This document shows positions 24,336 to 38,600 of a stretch of DNA of 64,000 nt, in pieces; the first letter of the stretch is position 1; every line of letters begins with the position of its first letter. The notes under the pieces were generated by a model. The model did not search any database, was not told the DNA's origin, and worked only from the letters and a program-made list of their open reading frames with translations. Source of the stretch: Torymus aiolomorphi (lineage: Eukaryota > Arthropoda > Insecta > Hymenoptera > Torymidae). The stretch is from assembly GCA_036365515.1 (NCBI GenBank), contig CM070876.1:105947810-106011809 (forward strand), written 5' to 3'. Position numbers and translations under genes: made by a program.

Positions 24336-26874
24336 TATATTATCTACTCTCTTCTATTCAATAAGCACTCTTTACAAATGGTAATAATTTTTTTCATGAC
24401 TGTACAAATAATAATATTGCTAATATAAAATTGTCTACGAAAGTATAAAATAAGGCAAGTATAGACGTTTTTTCTGGATAATCTATAAAAAACAACACAA
24501 TTTGTCTAGTCCTTTTATTTCTTCGAATCTCATCTATTCAATAAGCACTCTCTACAAATGGTAATAATTTTTTTCATGGCTGTACAAGTAATCTATAAAA
24601 TAATAATATTTATGATTTTGTAAAAGAAACCAAATAAATACGAATGAAAAAGTCTTAATTCTTTGAGTCATTGTATGCTGAACAAATTATATGTAAGTAA
24701 GTGCATTCAAATTGTTCACTACAAATCAAACAAACGAAAGTTGTGAAATCAATTATCGATAGTCAAGTAATGCAAACATCTCTCGGAAACTACTGTATGA
24801 TTGTTCTCAGAAATATATTCAAATTTGTTCATCTTTCTGAGCTATACAAATTAAACACAAGAAAGTACTGAAATCAATTTATTGTAGTCAAGTACTGGCC
24901 ATAAGTTAACTTGACTGACATAATAGAACTTTTCGTATCTAGCGTGTAAAATTACATTTTACGCCCACGTTGTAACTTCAAAATTATTCAGCCAGCGGGC
25001 ATAAAATAATACTTAGCGCCCAAAAGGCCCAATAGCTCACATACTCTTACAAAATTTTATAGAACCTACGCACTTTACGCCCGTGTGGGCGAAAATTATT
25101 TTAATTATATAACTATAATTCTTTCTCTTTATTTCTAAAATTCATAAGAATTTTTTTAGATATTTACGAAAAGACAAAGCCTATATAAAAAAATTACATA
25201 GTTACCAACACATCACTATTTTTCATGATTCTTTCTCAATTTTGAACTTTCTATAATATTACGTACCTTGGGAGGAAAAGAGAAGTCTAGAGCTGCTCTA
25301 GCAGGGGTGGTCCTCCGATCTCCCATACATACTTGGTGGGCCCGACGATTTGCAGTTTAAGGTGTAAGACATGGTCATTTTCATATAAATATTCATATGT
25401 TTAAAGATCAGATAAAATGTATAAATGGGTTGCTTCTACATATTAACTACTGATCCGTGAATCTATCACTGTTTTTAAATAGAAAGTACACACCCGCCTG
25501 AAAGTATCATATGAGATCTCATATGTAATCCCATAATATATAAAATTGCAGATGACATCGCATATCGAGATCTGATACGAGATATGCGATGCCTGAAATT
25601 CTCATATGAGATCTTATACGATATTTACACGCGGGAAAAGGATACACAATAGGTTGCTTATAAAACTGTTAGTAAAATGTAAAGTACTTTAGAAGTAGAC
25701 TATAAATATATATGAATTTTTATTTTATTCTCGTTTAAAAAGGACGGACACAAAGAAAAATATTGAAGGTAATAAAAGTAAATCATGATTCTGCACATAT
25801 AGAGATATTGTACTTAAGGTACAAATTAAAAATTAAAGCCAATGTAATTATTTATAGTAGACTTATAGGTATAAATATTGTTAATGAATTTATGCAAAAA
25901 TGTTGTATTTTATATTTAAGTAGCCCACCGGTAAATTGCAAATCGTCGGGCCCGCCAAGTATGTATGGGAGATCGTAGGACCATCCCTGCTAGAGCAGCT
26001 CTAGACTTCTCTTTTCCTCCCAAGGTGCGTAATATTATAGAAAGTTCAAAATTGAGAAAGAATCATGAAAAATAGTGATGTGTTGGTAACTATGTAATTT
26101 TTTTATATGCTTTGTCTTTTCGTAAATATCTAAAAAAATTCTTATAAATTTTAGAAATAAAGAGAAGGCATTATAGTTATATAATTAAAATAATTTTCGC
26201 CCACACGGGCGTAAAGTGCGTAGGTTCTATAAAGTTTTGTAAGAGTATGTGAGCTATTGGGCCTCTTGGGCGCTAAGTAGTATTTTATGCCCGCTGGCTG
26301 AATAATTTTGAAGTTACAACGTGGGCGTAAAATGTAATTTTACACGCTAGATACGAAAAGTTCTATTGTCAGTCAAGTTAACTTATGGTGGGTACTTGAC
26401 TACAATAAATTGATTTCAGTACTTTCTTGTGTTTAATTTGTATAGCTCAGAAAGATGAACAAATTTGAATATATTTATGAGAACAGTCATACAGTAGTTT
26501 CCGAGAGTTGTTTACATTACTTGACTATCGATAATTAATTTCACAACTTTCGTTTGTTTGATTTGCAGTGAACAATTTGAATGTTACTTACTTACATATA
26601 ATTTGTTCAGCATACAATGACTCAAAGAATTAAAAGACTTTTTCATTCGTATTTATTTGATTTTTTTTACAAAATCATAAATATTATTATTTTATAGATT
26701 ATTTGTACAGTCATGAAAAAAATTATTACCATTTGTAGAGAGTGCTTATTGAATAGATGAGATTCGAAGAAATAAAAGGACTAGACAAATTGTGTTGTTT
26801 TTTATAGATTATCCAGAAAAAACGTCTATACTTGCCTTATTTTATACTTTCGTAGAACGTTTTATATTAGCAAT

Positions 26875-28814
<1,940 letters not shown>

Positions 28815-29425
28815 TAAATTATATTGTATATTTATAACCTCACATGTCACTCAGCAATATTTTCTTCTATGCAAACACTTGTTATGAAAATTATGAGCCT
28901 CATAACACATAATTATTCAATAAACACTTGTTCTATTCTCAAAATATTTGAAATTGATTTTTAATAGAAGTTTTAAAATTTGATTATAAACACTTCATGT
29001 AACACGGCATACTATATTTTATTTATTATTACACAAAGCACTGAAAATTATATTGTATATTTATAACCTTCTGTATCACTGAGCAATATTTTCTTCTATG
29101 CAAAAGCGTATTATGAAGTTTATGAACCTCATAACACGTAATTACTTATTAATACATACTTAAGCTATTTTCAAAACATTTCAAACTGATTTTAAGTAGA
29201 AGTTTTAAATTTTGATACAACACTTCATGCAACATATTTTACCGGTATTTTATTTTTTTATATTACGCAAAACACTGATTAGATGCCATTTTTTAATCAC
29301 TATGTTATTTGTTATCAATAAAATTTGATTATATATGCACTTCATGCAGTACATCATTTTGGTATTTTATTTTATTTATTACGCAAAACACTGATTAGAT
29401 GACATTTTCTAATAATCACAACATT
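28815..29425. repeat. Tandem repeat, ~230-bp unit, ~2.4 copies
   Basis: TTATATTGTATATTTATAACC begins copies at 28817 and 29047. Each continues through CAGCAATATTTTCTTCTATG and ACACTTCATG. A partial third copy (from about 29330) shares ACGCAAAACACTGATTAGAT. Confidence 0.75.
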
Positions 29426-29569
29426 TTTATTATCAATATAATTTTCAACTAGATAGAAGATCTATGAAAATCACAATTTTCTTTTCTTATTTTGAAAAAC
29501 TTACTTCAAAACATAATTCTTCTTTCGTACTTTGAGTCCAATACTGTCTGAATAAACATCTTAGTTGTT

Positions 29570-29964
29570 GTTTGTTTTATGTGTGATTCATTGAAAGCAA
29601 TGAAACTGTCATTTTCTTCATTGACATCCACGTACTCTATTTGTCCTGTCAAATATGAAGACAAATTTTTAACATTCTTCTAAAATTATATCTAAGAATA
29701 TATAGATACATCTTGAAAAATATTGTGTCGTAAATAGTATTTGCCTGCTCTTCCATAATAATATTGGTTTGGTTTTTCTTTCTTGAGTAGTACTATATTC
29801 TTACTATCTTCATTAATATAAATTATTCTATTCTGTTCTTGTATTAAAATAACTTTTTCTTGTCCATTAATAATAAAATAACCACCAGGGTCATGAGGGC
29901 ACTCGTTCGTTTTTGCTAATTCAAAATTAGATTTTTCAGACAGTACACAATTAGAACTCAACAT
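29570..29964 (-). pseudogene. POLR3B: RNA polymerase III subunit RPC2 fragment
   Basis: Two pieces of the second-largest Pol III subunit are visible on the minus strand. 29692-29964 encodes [20 protein letters not shown], then [20 protein letters not shown] and YYLRHNIF, which matches the RPB2-like lobe region of RPC2. After a gap with a TTTGACAG acceptor-like end, 29594-29657 encodes GQIEYVDVNEENDSFIAFNE, also typical of RPC2. In the full protein these stretches are far apart, so most of the gene is missing, and stop codons flank both pieces. The retained splice-like boundary suggests a DNA-level copy rather than a retrocopy. Full-length RPC2 is ~1,130 residues; this is under 10%. Confidence 0.8.
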
Positions 29965-30930
29965 TATTGGCTATATTACATATATCTCCATATTTCCAAA
30001 ATGAGTCTTAAAAAATCTTCTGGTATAATATCTGTAAGATAATAATTAATGAACTCTTCTTTGTTAAAAACTATTTTTTAACAGTGATCGATTTACTTGG
30101 TAATAATCCTTACATTTTCTGATATACTCTGTAAAAATAAAAACAAGATTTCACAAAGTAACAATACTTATTATAAACTTTATTGATTTATAACTTTATA
30201 ATAAAAGTTTGCTACTTATCTGATTATAACATATTGCTATTGCCCGTTGATATTCACAGCTGCTTATATAGGTTATATTTTTTCAATCAAATCCATTCCA
30301 ATTCATCCAAAATGAAATAATCTGTATATGTATCTGTATGTATATATAATAAGTACTTATCTAACTAACAAAAGTTATTTTTCCCGTTGATTGATACACA
30401 TAATTCTTCTCATAATTAGTTGATTTCTTGAGATCTTTGAAATATATTATTATTAACTAACACACTAAATGATAACATTTGTATATAAAAATACTGACAT
30501 GTTATATGTAAGGTTAGGCGTCGACCAGATACGGATGTGTATATGTACTATATATATAAATATATATAGATATGCAAGCGTAAAATAGACGACAACCGGA
30601 AGTGTCGTAAGAGCTGCAAACCGGATATCTGAACAAGGAGAAGAAAAGTTCGGAAAGGAAACAGCACATACAAAAATTCAGCTCTCTATATCTTTTGAAC
30701 GAGATAATATTTTTAAATAAAATCTTTTGATTTGAGTAGAGTAATGAAATGGCTTTCGATTAAGAGGGATATGTTATATAGTAAAAACTAACGCAATATA
30801 CGCAAAAGCGCATTGAGTTTTTCGTACACCCATTTCAATGTATATGTAGCACGGGTCGCTCCTTTTAGGCTTCTTCTATAACTTGCCTTCGGAGCGCTCC
30901 CGCGCTCCTTGATATATATATATATATATT
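29965..30930. other. AT-rich non-coding DNA
   Basis: No gene recognised. 30520-30660 is less AT-rich (GACGACAACCGGAAGTG) and 30855-30910 has a GGAGCGCTCC palindrome, but neither belongs to a family I know. Confidence 0.4.
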
Positions 30931-31522
30931 CAGGTATTTAGATATTTCAGTTGAAGTCGGCAGCTCAAAATATTAAAATCGCTCAAAACTCGTTTTCATT
31001 TAGTTTTCTGTGAAAAAAAAATGTTTCTCAAATTTTAGGTCGATATTTGCAAAAATAAAAAAGCTATGCAAGATTGAAAATTCAATTCTTTTGCAACTTT
31101 TGGTTAAAATCCAAGTTTATTCATTTTTTAACTCAAAATCTTGTAACTTTTTGTATAGAACATTGATTAGTAAAATGTTTGCATTTTTTCTGTAGAATAT
31201 GCCAGTATTTATTTTATGATCCTTTTTGAAAGTCTATGATTGGCTACTTCTTAGTATACCTTGATCGAAGCATATTGAGGCTGCGGCCAAATATTTTTTA
31301 TTAGACAAATTTTGTTTGTATTCTTGTTCGAAAATCCTTCAAAGTGCTTTTTTGATTAATACTGGGCGAGCAAAGGGAAAAAAGTTACAATTTTTTGAAA
31401 TATCAAGAAAAATCCATAATTTCAACTTTTGATAACATGATTAATGAAACTGAATATTATTCATACATCTTATGGCATGGACCCTACCACTGAATTTTGT
31501 CAGAGCATCAAATAGAACATTA

Positions 31523-32107
31523 TATATATATATATATATTTTCAATAATATTAGGCTTACACAATAAGCGATGCCTAATTATGAATTAATAATAAATTAA
31601 GCTATAGAGGTTAATTACCATAAATCTGTTAAAATAAAATGAGGCAACAGACAGCTATGCAGTATATATTCCAATAACAAGACACAAATACTGCTCTATT
31701 ATAAATTTTATTTATAATTTTATTTATAATTTTATTTGTAATTTGTAATTTTATTTTTAAAAAATTTACAATTTTTTTAAATACGAAGCAAAATCCGTAA
31801 TTTCAATTTTTGATAACATGATTAATGAAACTGAATATTATTCATACATCTTATGGCATGGATCGTACCACTGAATTTTGTTAGAGCATCAAATAGAACA
31901 TTCTAACTATCTATTTTCAATAATATTAGGTTTACACAATGAGCGATACCTAATTATGAATGAAATTATGAGTCTGGTGCCTGATTTCATTTTGACAGCT
32001 TTATAGTAATTAACTTTTATAGCTTAATTTATTGTCATTTCATAATTAGGTATCGTTTATTGTGTAAGCATAATATTACTCAAAAAAAAAATATATATAT
32101 ATATATA
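31523..32107. other. Spacer of foldback element X
   Basis: Contains a further direct copy of the arm's inner end (31780-31905, sharing GATAACATGATTAATGAAAC) and a second inverted pair around 31930-32080. No coding sequence. Confidence 0.6.
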
Positions 32108-32529
32108 TAATGTTCTATTTGATGCTCTAACAAAATTGAGTGGTACGGTCCATTCCATAAGATGTATGAATAATATTCAGTTTCATTAAGGGGGTGCCAT
32201 ACTCAATTTTTACCGACCGAGTCGATTCAGCGGTTTGAAGCTAATAAAAAAGAAAATACACCGACTTATGCAAAATCAAGAGAACATTGCTCTAAGTTTC
32301 ACAATATTCTACCTTCCTGCCAAATTTCAAGTCAAAATATCAATTCGTTTTTGCATAAACTTTGAACAAAATTTCGAGGTGGACGGAGCGTGATGTCAAA
32401 ATTTTGTTCAAAGTTTGCGCAAAAACGAATTAATATTTTGACTCGAAACTTTTCAGAAGGGTATAATATTATGAAACTTAGAGCAATGTTCTCTTGATTT
32501 TACATAATTTGCAAAAAAAAGATAGATTA

Positions 32530-32771
32530 TTACCTATTATCATATGGGTAATGTGTAACATCGCCGCAGAGCGACGGCAATGGCGGCGACACTGTTGGCC
32601 TTGCCCGTGTGCATGTACGCCCAAGCGCATGCGCTGCAGGCTGCAGCACAGCTGCGCGCGCGTTGTCGAGTTAGGTACATCGCGTCGCGGACTGCCGTTT
32701 TTATATCCTAACCCCAAACGTAAATAACCGAGTGCGTCAACATCCGGTTGTCCTGCCGATGATCGTTCACG
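32530..32771 (+). other. GC-rich 5' flank of the SF3A3 copy
   Basis: A sharp GC-rich island (GCATGCGCTGCAGGCTGCAG) in AT-rich DNA leads directly into the SF3A3 coding text. It is probably the parent gene's promoter or 5' UTR, carried along with the copy. Confidence 0.45.
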
Positions 32772-33405
32772 ACGAAGACCCTCCTGGAACAGCAGCGCCG
32801 ACTGCACGAGGAGCGCGCACGTCTCGCCGACGCGATGGTCAAGGAGAAGTTGTACAAAAAACCGAGCCATCGGGAAACCATAAACTCGGAGCAGCGGCTG
32901 AAAATGCTGCTTGATCAGTTTATGGAGAGCAGCAGTCTAGAAACCAGGACCTTTCCCGGTTCACCTAAAGAAACAGGCAGTGCTTTAATCAATGTTGGAG
33001 CTCACTTAGATTTGTGTGCTTTCTCATGTTGGGATAGTTTGAAGTCTGCTCTCATGGCTCTTGGTTTGAAATGCGATGATACTTTGGAAGTAAAACATCA
33101 AAGATTGTTTAGCACAAAGGGAGAGGCTACACTTGATCCTATTTATTGGCAAAGAAGAATCAAAGGAAACCAGGTAGGGGTAAGAATGTAGAACAGCAAA
33201 AGGAAGTAGCAAGATTGCTCAAATAGTATCCAATCAGAGAGTAGCCACAAAAGAAAATGTACAGAGGAAGCAAGCTAGAACTGAAGGCGAACATGGAGAT
33301 TCTGATTATGCGGCAAGTACAAGGGAATCTAAGGAAAATGATTACAATGAGGTGCCCTGTAATCTTAAGAATTTGTTCCTTGGTTGGAATTCTTTAAAAG
33401 TTACA
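32772..33405 (+). pseudogene. SF3A3: Splicing factor 3A subunit 3 fragment, internally deleted
   Basis: The frame from 32772 encodes TKTLLEQQRRLHEERARLAD and continues into AMVKEKLYKKPSHRETINSE, matching the SF3A3 N terminus with the initiator ATG changed to ACG. After about 57 residues it jumps to TFPGSPKETGSALINVGAHL, which lies ~180 residues later in the full protein, then LKSALMALGLKC and QRLFSTKG. A frameshift near 33170 is followed by ENVQRKQARTEGE in another frame. SF3A3 is a U2 snRNP component of ~500 residues; this copy lacks the middle, the zinc finger and the C terminus. The lost start, deletion and frameshift make it non-functional. Exon-spanning text suggests either a retrocopy or captured exons. 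Confidence 0.85.
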
Positions 33406-34635
33406 AAACAAGAAGGGCATGGTCGCATTGGTAATTGGATTACAGAAGTAAAAATGACACAGGATCTTGATGATGGGTTATATTACTATAAAGAAGACCT
33501 TTGAGGAGATTACAGAAAAGTAAGTCATTCAAAAATTAATTTATTTATTTATTTCAACCAGAGTTAGTACATATAGTTAAGTTCAAGACGTACCTCATAT
33601 GTCTGAACCAACTTATACCCTATAAAGGTAGATGTAGCTGTAGATTTGATGATTATAAATTAAACTGAATCTTGAAATAAATATATTTGTTTTCGTAGAG
33701 AGTGCGCTTGACAATAGTGTCTCGTTGTCAAGCTAATTTGAAACTTCAACAAAACACTCATTGTACACTACTTGTATTAAACACTTTCACAAACTTATTA
33801 AATGAATGTACTTTATTAAATATGATATACTAAATCTTTACTTTCAAATCTACTTTAGAGTGCGAAAAGTAAAAGACCAATTGAGAAACGCCGTGTAAAG
33901 AAATTAGAAGTCATAGTATTTACTATTGTGATGACAGCTGTGTTGCCATTGATGCTAGCAGTCAGTTATGTGTAGAGGTATTATAGTTTATAGTTATGGT
34001 ACCAATCCATAGGTGACCGTGTAATAATTTATTCTAAGCAGAATGTTTTAAAACATATTATTATTAATCTAATTCTTTAGTTATTTCTTATTTAATATAA
34101 TTATTTTTCATATTGAATCTAAAAAATCTCTATTATTGTTTTCTTTTCCCAGCAAAAGAGACTGTGTTCATAGAAAATTTTTTATTTTCCTTTTTCTTTT
34201 CTACACGAGTCAGGGTATTCAAATCTAAAATAATAAACATTATTTACTAAACCGAATTTTTTTTCTCAGTATGGTTCTTCAGTTACGCGATTGGAAGTTA
34301 TGAGGCTATCAATATGAGCATTAACATCACCATCATAAGGCAGGAGACTTATGAGAAAATAGCACCAAATTGGGAACTCCAATTTTGGCAAACTCAACAA
34401 CAGCATCACAGTGGGTAAACTTGAGTGAAGGGCTTCCTGATACGCACATCTTGACAGCTTCATCTTCTTCCAGATTGTCCATGGAACCTGATCTAGTCTG
34501 TATTTATTTTAATACACTATGACCTCTTTGTGGTCTTTTCTTTGAATAATTGTTATTTCAGTAATTTACTGCTTTCGACCATTGCTATAGCTTCATTTTT
34601 TTGTTTCAGGGTTTTCATTTTCCTTTCAGGAGAAG
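33406..34635. other. Mostly non-coding interior of the TTAA element
   Basis: After the SF3A3 text, a frame reads GHGRIGNWITEVKMTQDLDD to a stop at 33502; I do not recognise it. 34266-34480 on the minus strand gives DNLEEDEAVKMCVSGSPSLK and HCDAVVEFAKIGVPNLV before a stop, which looks like another decayed host exon, unidentified. The rest is AT-rich. Confidence 0.35.
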
Positions 34636-34639
34636 GAGC

Positions 34640-35165
34640 AACAATAAGAGACCACCTGTCAGATTTAATAGGTGTACTCATCATTAATGTTGATAGGTAT
34701 ATAAGTGTGTTTTCGAATTAATTTAAAAGCGTTTAAGAATGATAGAAATCTGCTTCTATAATGCATTTCATGCATTGCATGTATTTTTAAGCTGATTATG
34801 TATATTTTTAAGCCGATATATTTTTAAGCCAGTATCTTTTTGTAAGTAGGTGTATTTTCATAAAAGGAAAATTAAATTATGCAATTTTTCAGATTTAGTT
34901 GAGGCACTACTTGTGTATTTTTTATAGAACTGTCAACATGAAAAAATACATATTTTCATTTTTTTATTAAATTATATCTACTTTCAGAAAGATAAAGTCA
35001 ACTCAAACATACATGATATTTTTGAGATGCATTACCGAAGCGGATATCTATCATTCTTATATTCTTTGGATTAAGTAAGGACACATCATCTGAAAGTAAA
35101 TATCGATAACATTGAATGGCCAATCCAACTACTAAATCTAACAGGTGGCTTTTATATTGTAGGAG
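34640..35165. repeat. Foldback repeat, copy 1
   Basis: The ends CACCTGTCAGATTTAATAGG and, in reverse orientation, CTAAATCTAACAGGTGGC form an inverted repeat. AAGAATGATAGAAATCTGC and the complement of ATCTATCATTCTTATATTC lie further in. A second copy sits at 35655-36145. Confidence 0.65.
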
Positions 35166-35654
35166 CAGGATTCATTATCTTATCAAGTTTTAAATTTTGG
35201 CCCTTTCCGTGTAATGTAGTGTGTGTCTGTCCATAAGGTCTATTGATCTATAGCCCTGCTGAACAGCTATGTTTACAAACTGCAAGGCATCAAATAGGTA
35301 ATTTGAGGGCATGGTTGAGCATTAAATCTGAGTGCATGTAAAGATTGTGAAAAGGTTGTTTTAACTTGTAAAATTCAGTTAAATTGTAGTAGTTAATGAA
35401 TAATTAATATACATTAATTGACTTTTACAGGTTATAGTCAACTTTTCATAATTCTGACAGGTACCTAGATTTATTATTCAATCATACTCTCTTAAAGAAA
35501 AAATTAAATACCATATTACAAGCAGGCCTATAAATCTATAGATCTGTCGGACAGACTCACACTACACGGAACCTCAGATTTCATAAGAGAAAACATTTAA
35601 TTAAATAGGCAGAAATTTACAACTTGAAAAGACGAATTAATCCCGCTCCTGTAA

Positions 35655-36145
35655 TATAAAAGCCATCTGTCAGATTTAGCAGGTATACTCATCATTAAGT
35701 TTGTCGATGTTTACTTTGAGGTGATGTGTTTTAGTACTTAATCCAAAAGAATATAAGAATGATAGAAATCTGCTTCTATAATGTATTTCAGTTATCGCTT
35801 GTATTTCTTAGCTGATTTTTTCTTTCTGTAAGTAGGTATAATTTAATAAAAAAAAAATGAAATTATGCAATTTTCCAGATTTAGCTAAGACACTGCTTGT
35901 GTATTTTTTAGAACTGTTAAAAATGAAAAATTACATATTTTCATTTTTTTTATTAAATTACATGTAATTTCAGAAAGATAAAGTCAACTCCAAAGAACAT
36001 GAGATGTCTGAAATGCATTACTCAAGCGGATATCTATCATTCTTATATTCTTTGGATTAAGTAAGGACACATCACCTGAAAGTAAATATCGATAACATTG
36101 AATGGCCAATCCAACTGCTAAATCTGACAGGTGGCTTTTATATTG
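35655..36145. repeat. Foldback repeat, copy 2
   Basis: Direct repeat of 34640-35165, including GAATGATAGAAATCTGCTTC and TGGCCAATCCAACTGCTAAA. TATAAAAGCCATCTGTCAGA at the left end is complemented by the right end. The ~490 bp between the two copies share TCTGTCC(A/G)..AG(G/A)TCTAT text with the sequence after copy 2, so the duplication unit is ~1 kb. Confidence 0.65.
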
Positions 36146-36387
36146 TACGAGCCGGATGAATTTTCTTGTCGAGTTTTGAATTTCGACCCTTTTCATGTAG
36201 TGTAGTGTGAGTCTGTCCGAAAGATCTATAGATCTATAGGTCTGCTGTAACAGCTATGTTGACAAGATGCAAGGCATAGAACATTTAATTTAAGGGAATA
36301 TGGTTGAGCCATAAATCTGACGGCATGTAAAAATTATGAAAAATTTATATTAATCTGTAATAGTCAGTTTGATTCATTGACTTTGAA

Positions 36388-36913
36388 GGGGGTGCCATGC
36401 TCAATTTTTACATCGATAAAAATAGAATCTGGCTTTACTCCAAAAATTTTAAATTTAAATTCTTAATTTTTATCCACATATTTGTAATAAGCAATTTTAT
36501 TTCGGAAATACTATTTTAATACTTTTATAATGATTGTAAGATTCTGTTTTTATTAATTTGTGAATTTGGACAAAGCTGTGATGTTTAATTAAATGTTACC
36601 AGTTTTTAATTTGTAATAACAAATAATTTCTTCTTTTTCAGTTAAAATCTAGAATATTGTCTAAGAACATCAGTAAACTTCTGCAATAAACATGGCAAAA
36701 TACTCAAGAGATTTGAAAATACTAAACAGACATAGGAAATTATAGATTTTTATTTCCAGTGAGGAAACCAAGTTACTGCTTGTCAACACAATAGGATACC
36801 TACGCCCAGTTTCCAACTGACATAATGAATGCTGCGATAATAGTTTGCAAGTTATTCTTTTTTTAACTTTCCGAAAATCGCGTTTTTTTCGATTTCTAGA
36901 GTGGCGTTACCCC
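36388..36913. mobile_element. Nested TTAA-type MITE
   Basis: Begins GGGGGTGCCATGCTCAATTT, nearly the same end as the 7.1-kb element, and closes with a related inverted end (AGAGTGGCGTTACCCC) followed by TTAA. The left flank is TTGAA, a decayed TTAA. No coding capacity. Confidence 0.6.
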
Positions 36914-36917
36914 TTAA

Positions 36918-37412
36918 GGTGGTTCTGCTCGACTCCCTAGTAAAAATAAGTGCTAAATGATGAAATTACCTAAAATTAAAAAACCATAGTTGTAATGTGA
37001 TTTATTTATTATAAAGTGTATTTAACATGACTAAGATAACTCTTTTCACAAAATGTCGATATTGTAGAAACTAGATGTTGTCACTACAAACAACTATTGA
37101 TAAATCACCGGAATCTTTTTTGTTTCTTCACTGATTTTAGATTTAGAAATACTATTTATGATGGAAACCCTTCATGAGTCTCTATACATTACTCCAAAAA
37201 TAATAAAAAATGTTTGTAGTGACGATATCCAGTTTCTAAAATATCGCCATTTTACAATAAGTTACTTTAGTCATGTTAAATACACTATTTATAATACATT
37301 GACTATCTCTATCATTTTAAATAAATAAATCACATTACAACTATGTTTTTCTTTAATTTTAGGTAACTTCTATATTTAGCACTGCTTTGACTAGAGTCCA
37401 AGGAGAATCACC
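36918..37412. mobile_element. Palindromic TTAA MITE
   Basis: TTAA at 36914-36917 and 37413-37416. The ends GGTGGTTCTGCTCGACTCC and, in complement, GGTGATTCTCCTTGGACTC continue as ~200-bp inverted arms that share ATTTAACATGACTAA and ACATTACAACTATG-type text. It abuts the MITE at 36388-36913 and shares one TTAA with it. Confidence 0.75.
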
Positions 37413-37624
37413 TTAATAAAAAAAAAAAAACAATTTTTGTGGCCCAGTTAATTTAAAGAAGCAAAAAAAAATTTAATTTTTGTGCAAATAATTGTATGAG
37501 TAAATTCATAACTAATAAAATGCAAAACTTTCAGGATTTACGTCTGACTACGTGTGGTCAGACAGCAGATTTCCCATGGATCCACAGTTCCTCAATCTAA
37601 TTCAATCGCTTTATGCATCAACCG

Positions 37625-38030
37625 CATGATAAGGAGTATCCGGATCTCTGCCAGCTGCCGATTTCTCACCGGCAATATTTACACCTACGTTGGCAGCATA
37701 CTGATCGCCCGGAACTCCTTCAAATTCTACCCAATTTATAATCCGAAGTATATGAATCTTTATCTGAATCAAAGGCTCGGTCCGCACATATCGCCGCACA
37801 TATCCACGATAGCCGACGCGGCATATAATTGCGTGCTCAAGATGAATAAGAATCAGTTCATTGTGATAAGTGACGAGAGCGGTTCCGGTAAGAGCGAGTC
37901 AACGAATTTTCTGTTCCATCATCTCACCACCCTGAGCCAGAAGGGCTCGCCCGCTCGCGGGGTCAAGCAATGATTCTCAGCCCCGGATCCGTGCTCGAGG
38001 ACTTTGGTAACGCGAAAACTGTACACAAAA
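37625..38030 (+). pseudogene. Class IX myosin motor fragment
   Basis: One frame encodes [20 protein letters not shown], then [21 protein letters not shown] and [20 protein letters not shown], ending [12 protein letters not shown]. This is the start of a myosin motor domain with the P-loop (normally GESGSGKT, here DESGSGKS) and the NFL-HHLT-LSQKGS text typical of myosin IX. Upstream, EYPDLCQLP is in a different frame, with the linking helix deleted. Downstream, [19 protein letters not shown] is shifted again. Under 150 of ~2,000 residues remain. The GC-rich codon use contrasts with the AT-rich surroundings. Non-functional. Confidence 0.8.
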
Positions 38031-38039
38031 GATGAGACC

Positions 38040-38600
38040 ACTTCGCTTGCATATTCAAGTGTACTTAGTGTTATCAAGAGGACTGTCAATCAAGAGGACT
38101 GTAAGCAAGAGGACTGTCAATCAAGAGGACTGTAAGCAAAAGGTCTGTAAGCAAGAGGACTGTCAATCAAGAGGACTGTAAGCAACAGGACTGTCAATCA
38201 AGAGGACTGCGAATCAAGAGGATTGTAAATCAAGAGGACTTTGCCAATCAAGAGGATTGTAAATAAAGAGGACTTTGCCGATCAAGAGGATCTTATCAAT
38301 CAAGAGGATTGTAAATTAAGAGGACTTTGCCAATCAAAACGATTTTATCAATCAAAAGGATTTTAAATCAAGAGGACTTTGACAACCAGGATGATTTTTT
38401 CGTTTAAGAGGATTTTATCAATCAAAAGGATTTTTTCGATCAAGAGGATATTCTTAATCAAAAGGACTTTTTATTCAAGAAAACGTTTTCAATCAAGAGG
38501 ATTTTATTAATCAAGAGGATTTTTTCATGATTTTTTAATTAAGACGAGTATATAAACCAAGAAGATTATTTTAGTCAAGAGGATATAGTAGATCATGTAC
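38040..38600 (+). repeat. Minisatellite, AATCAAGAGGACTGTAAG units
   Basis: About 30 copies of a 14-20-base unit. The left part is regular (CAAGAGGACTGTAAG / TCAATCAAGAGGACTG). The unit then drifts to GAGGATTTTATCAATCAA and decays towards the right. It begins right after the myosin fragment. Confidence 0.85.

Noticed and set aside
37261..37285. Extra copy of the TTTAGTCA motif near 37268
   Set aside because: Only a short core matches, and it belongs to the arm of the palindromic MITE, where its inverted partner is also found near 37028.
38040..38600. CRISPR-like array
   Set aside because: Units are contiguous, vary in length and have no unique spacers; the context is eukaryotic.
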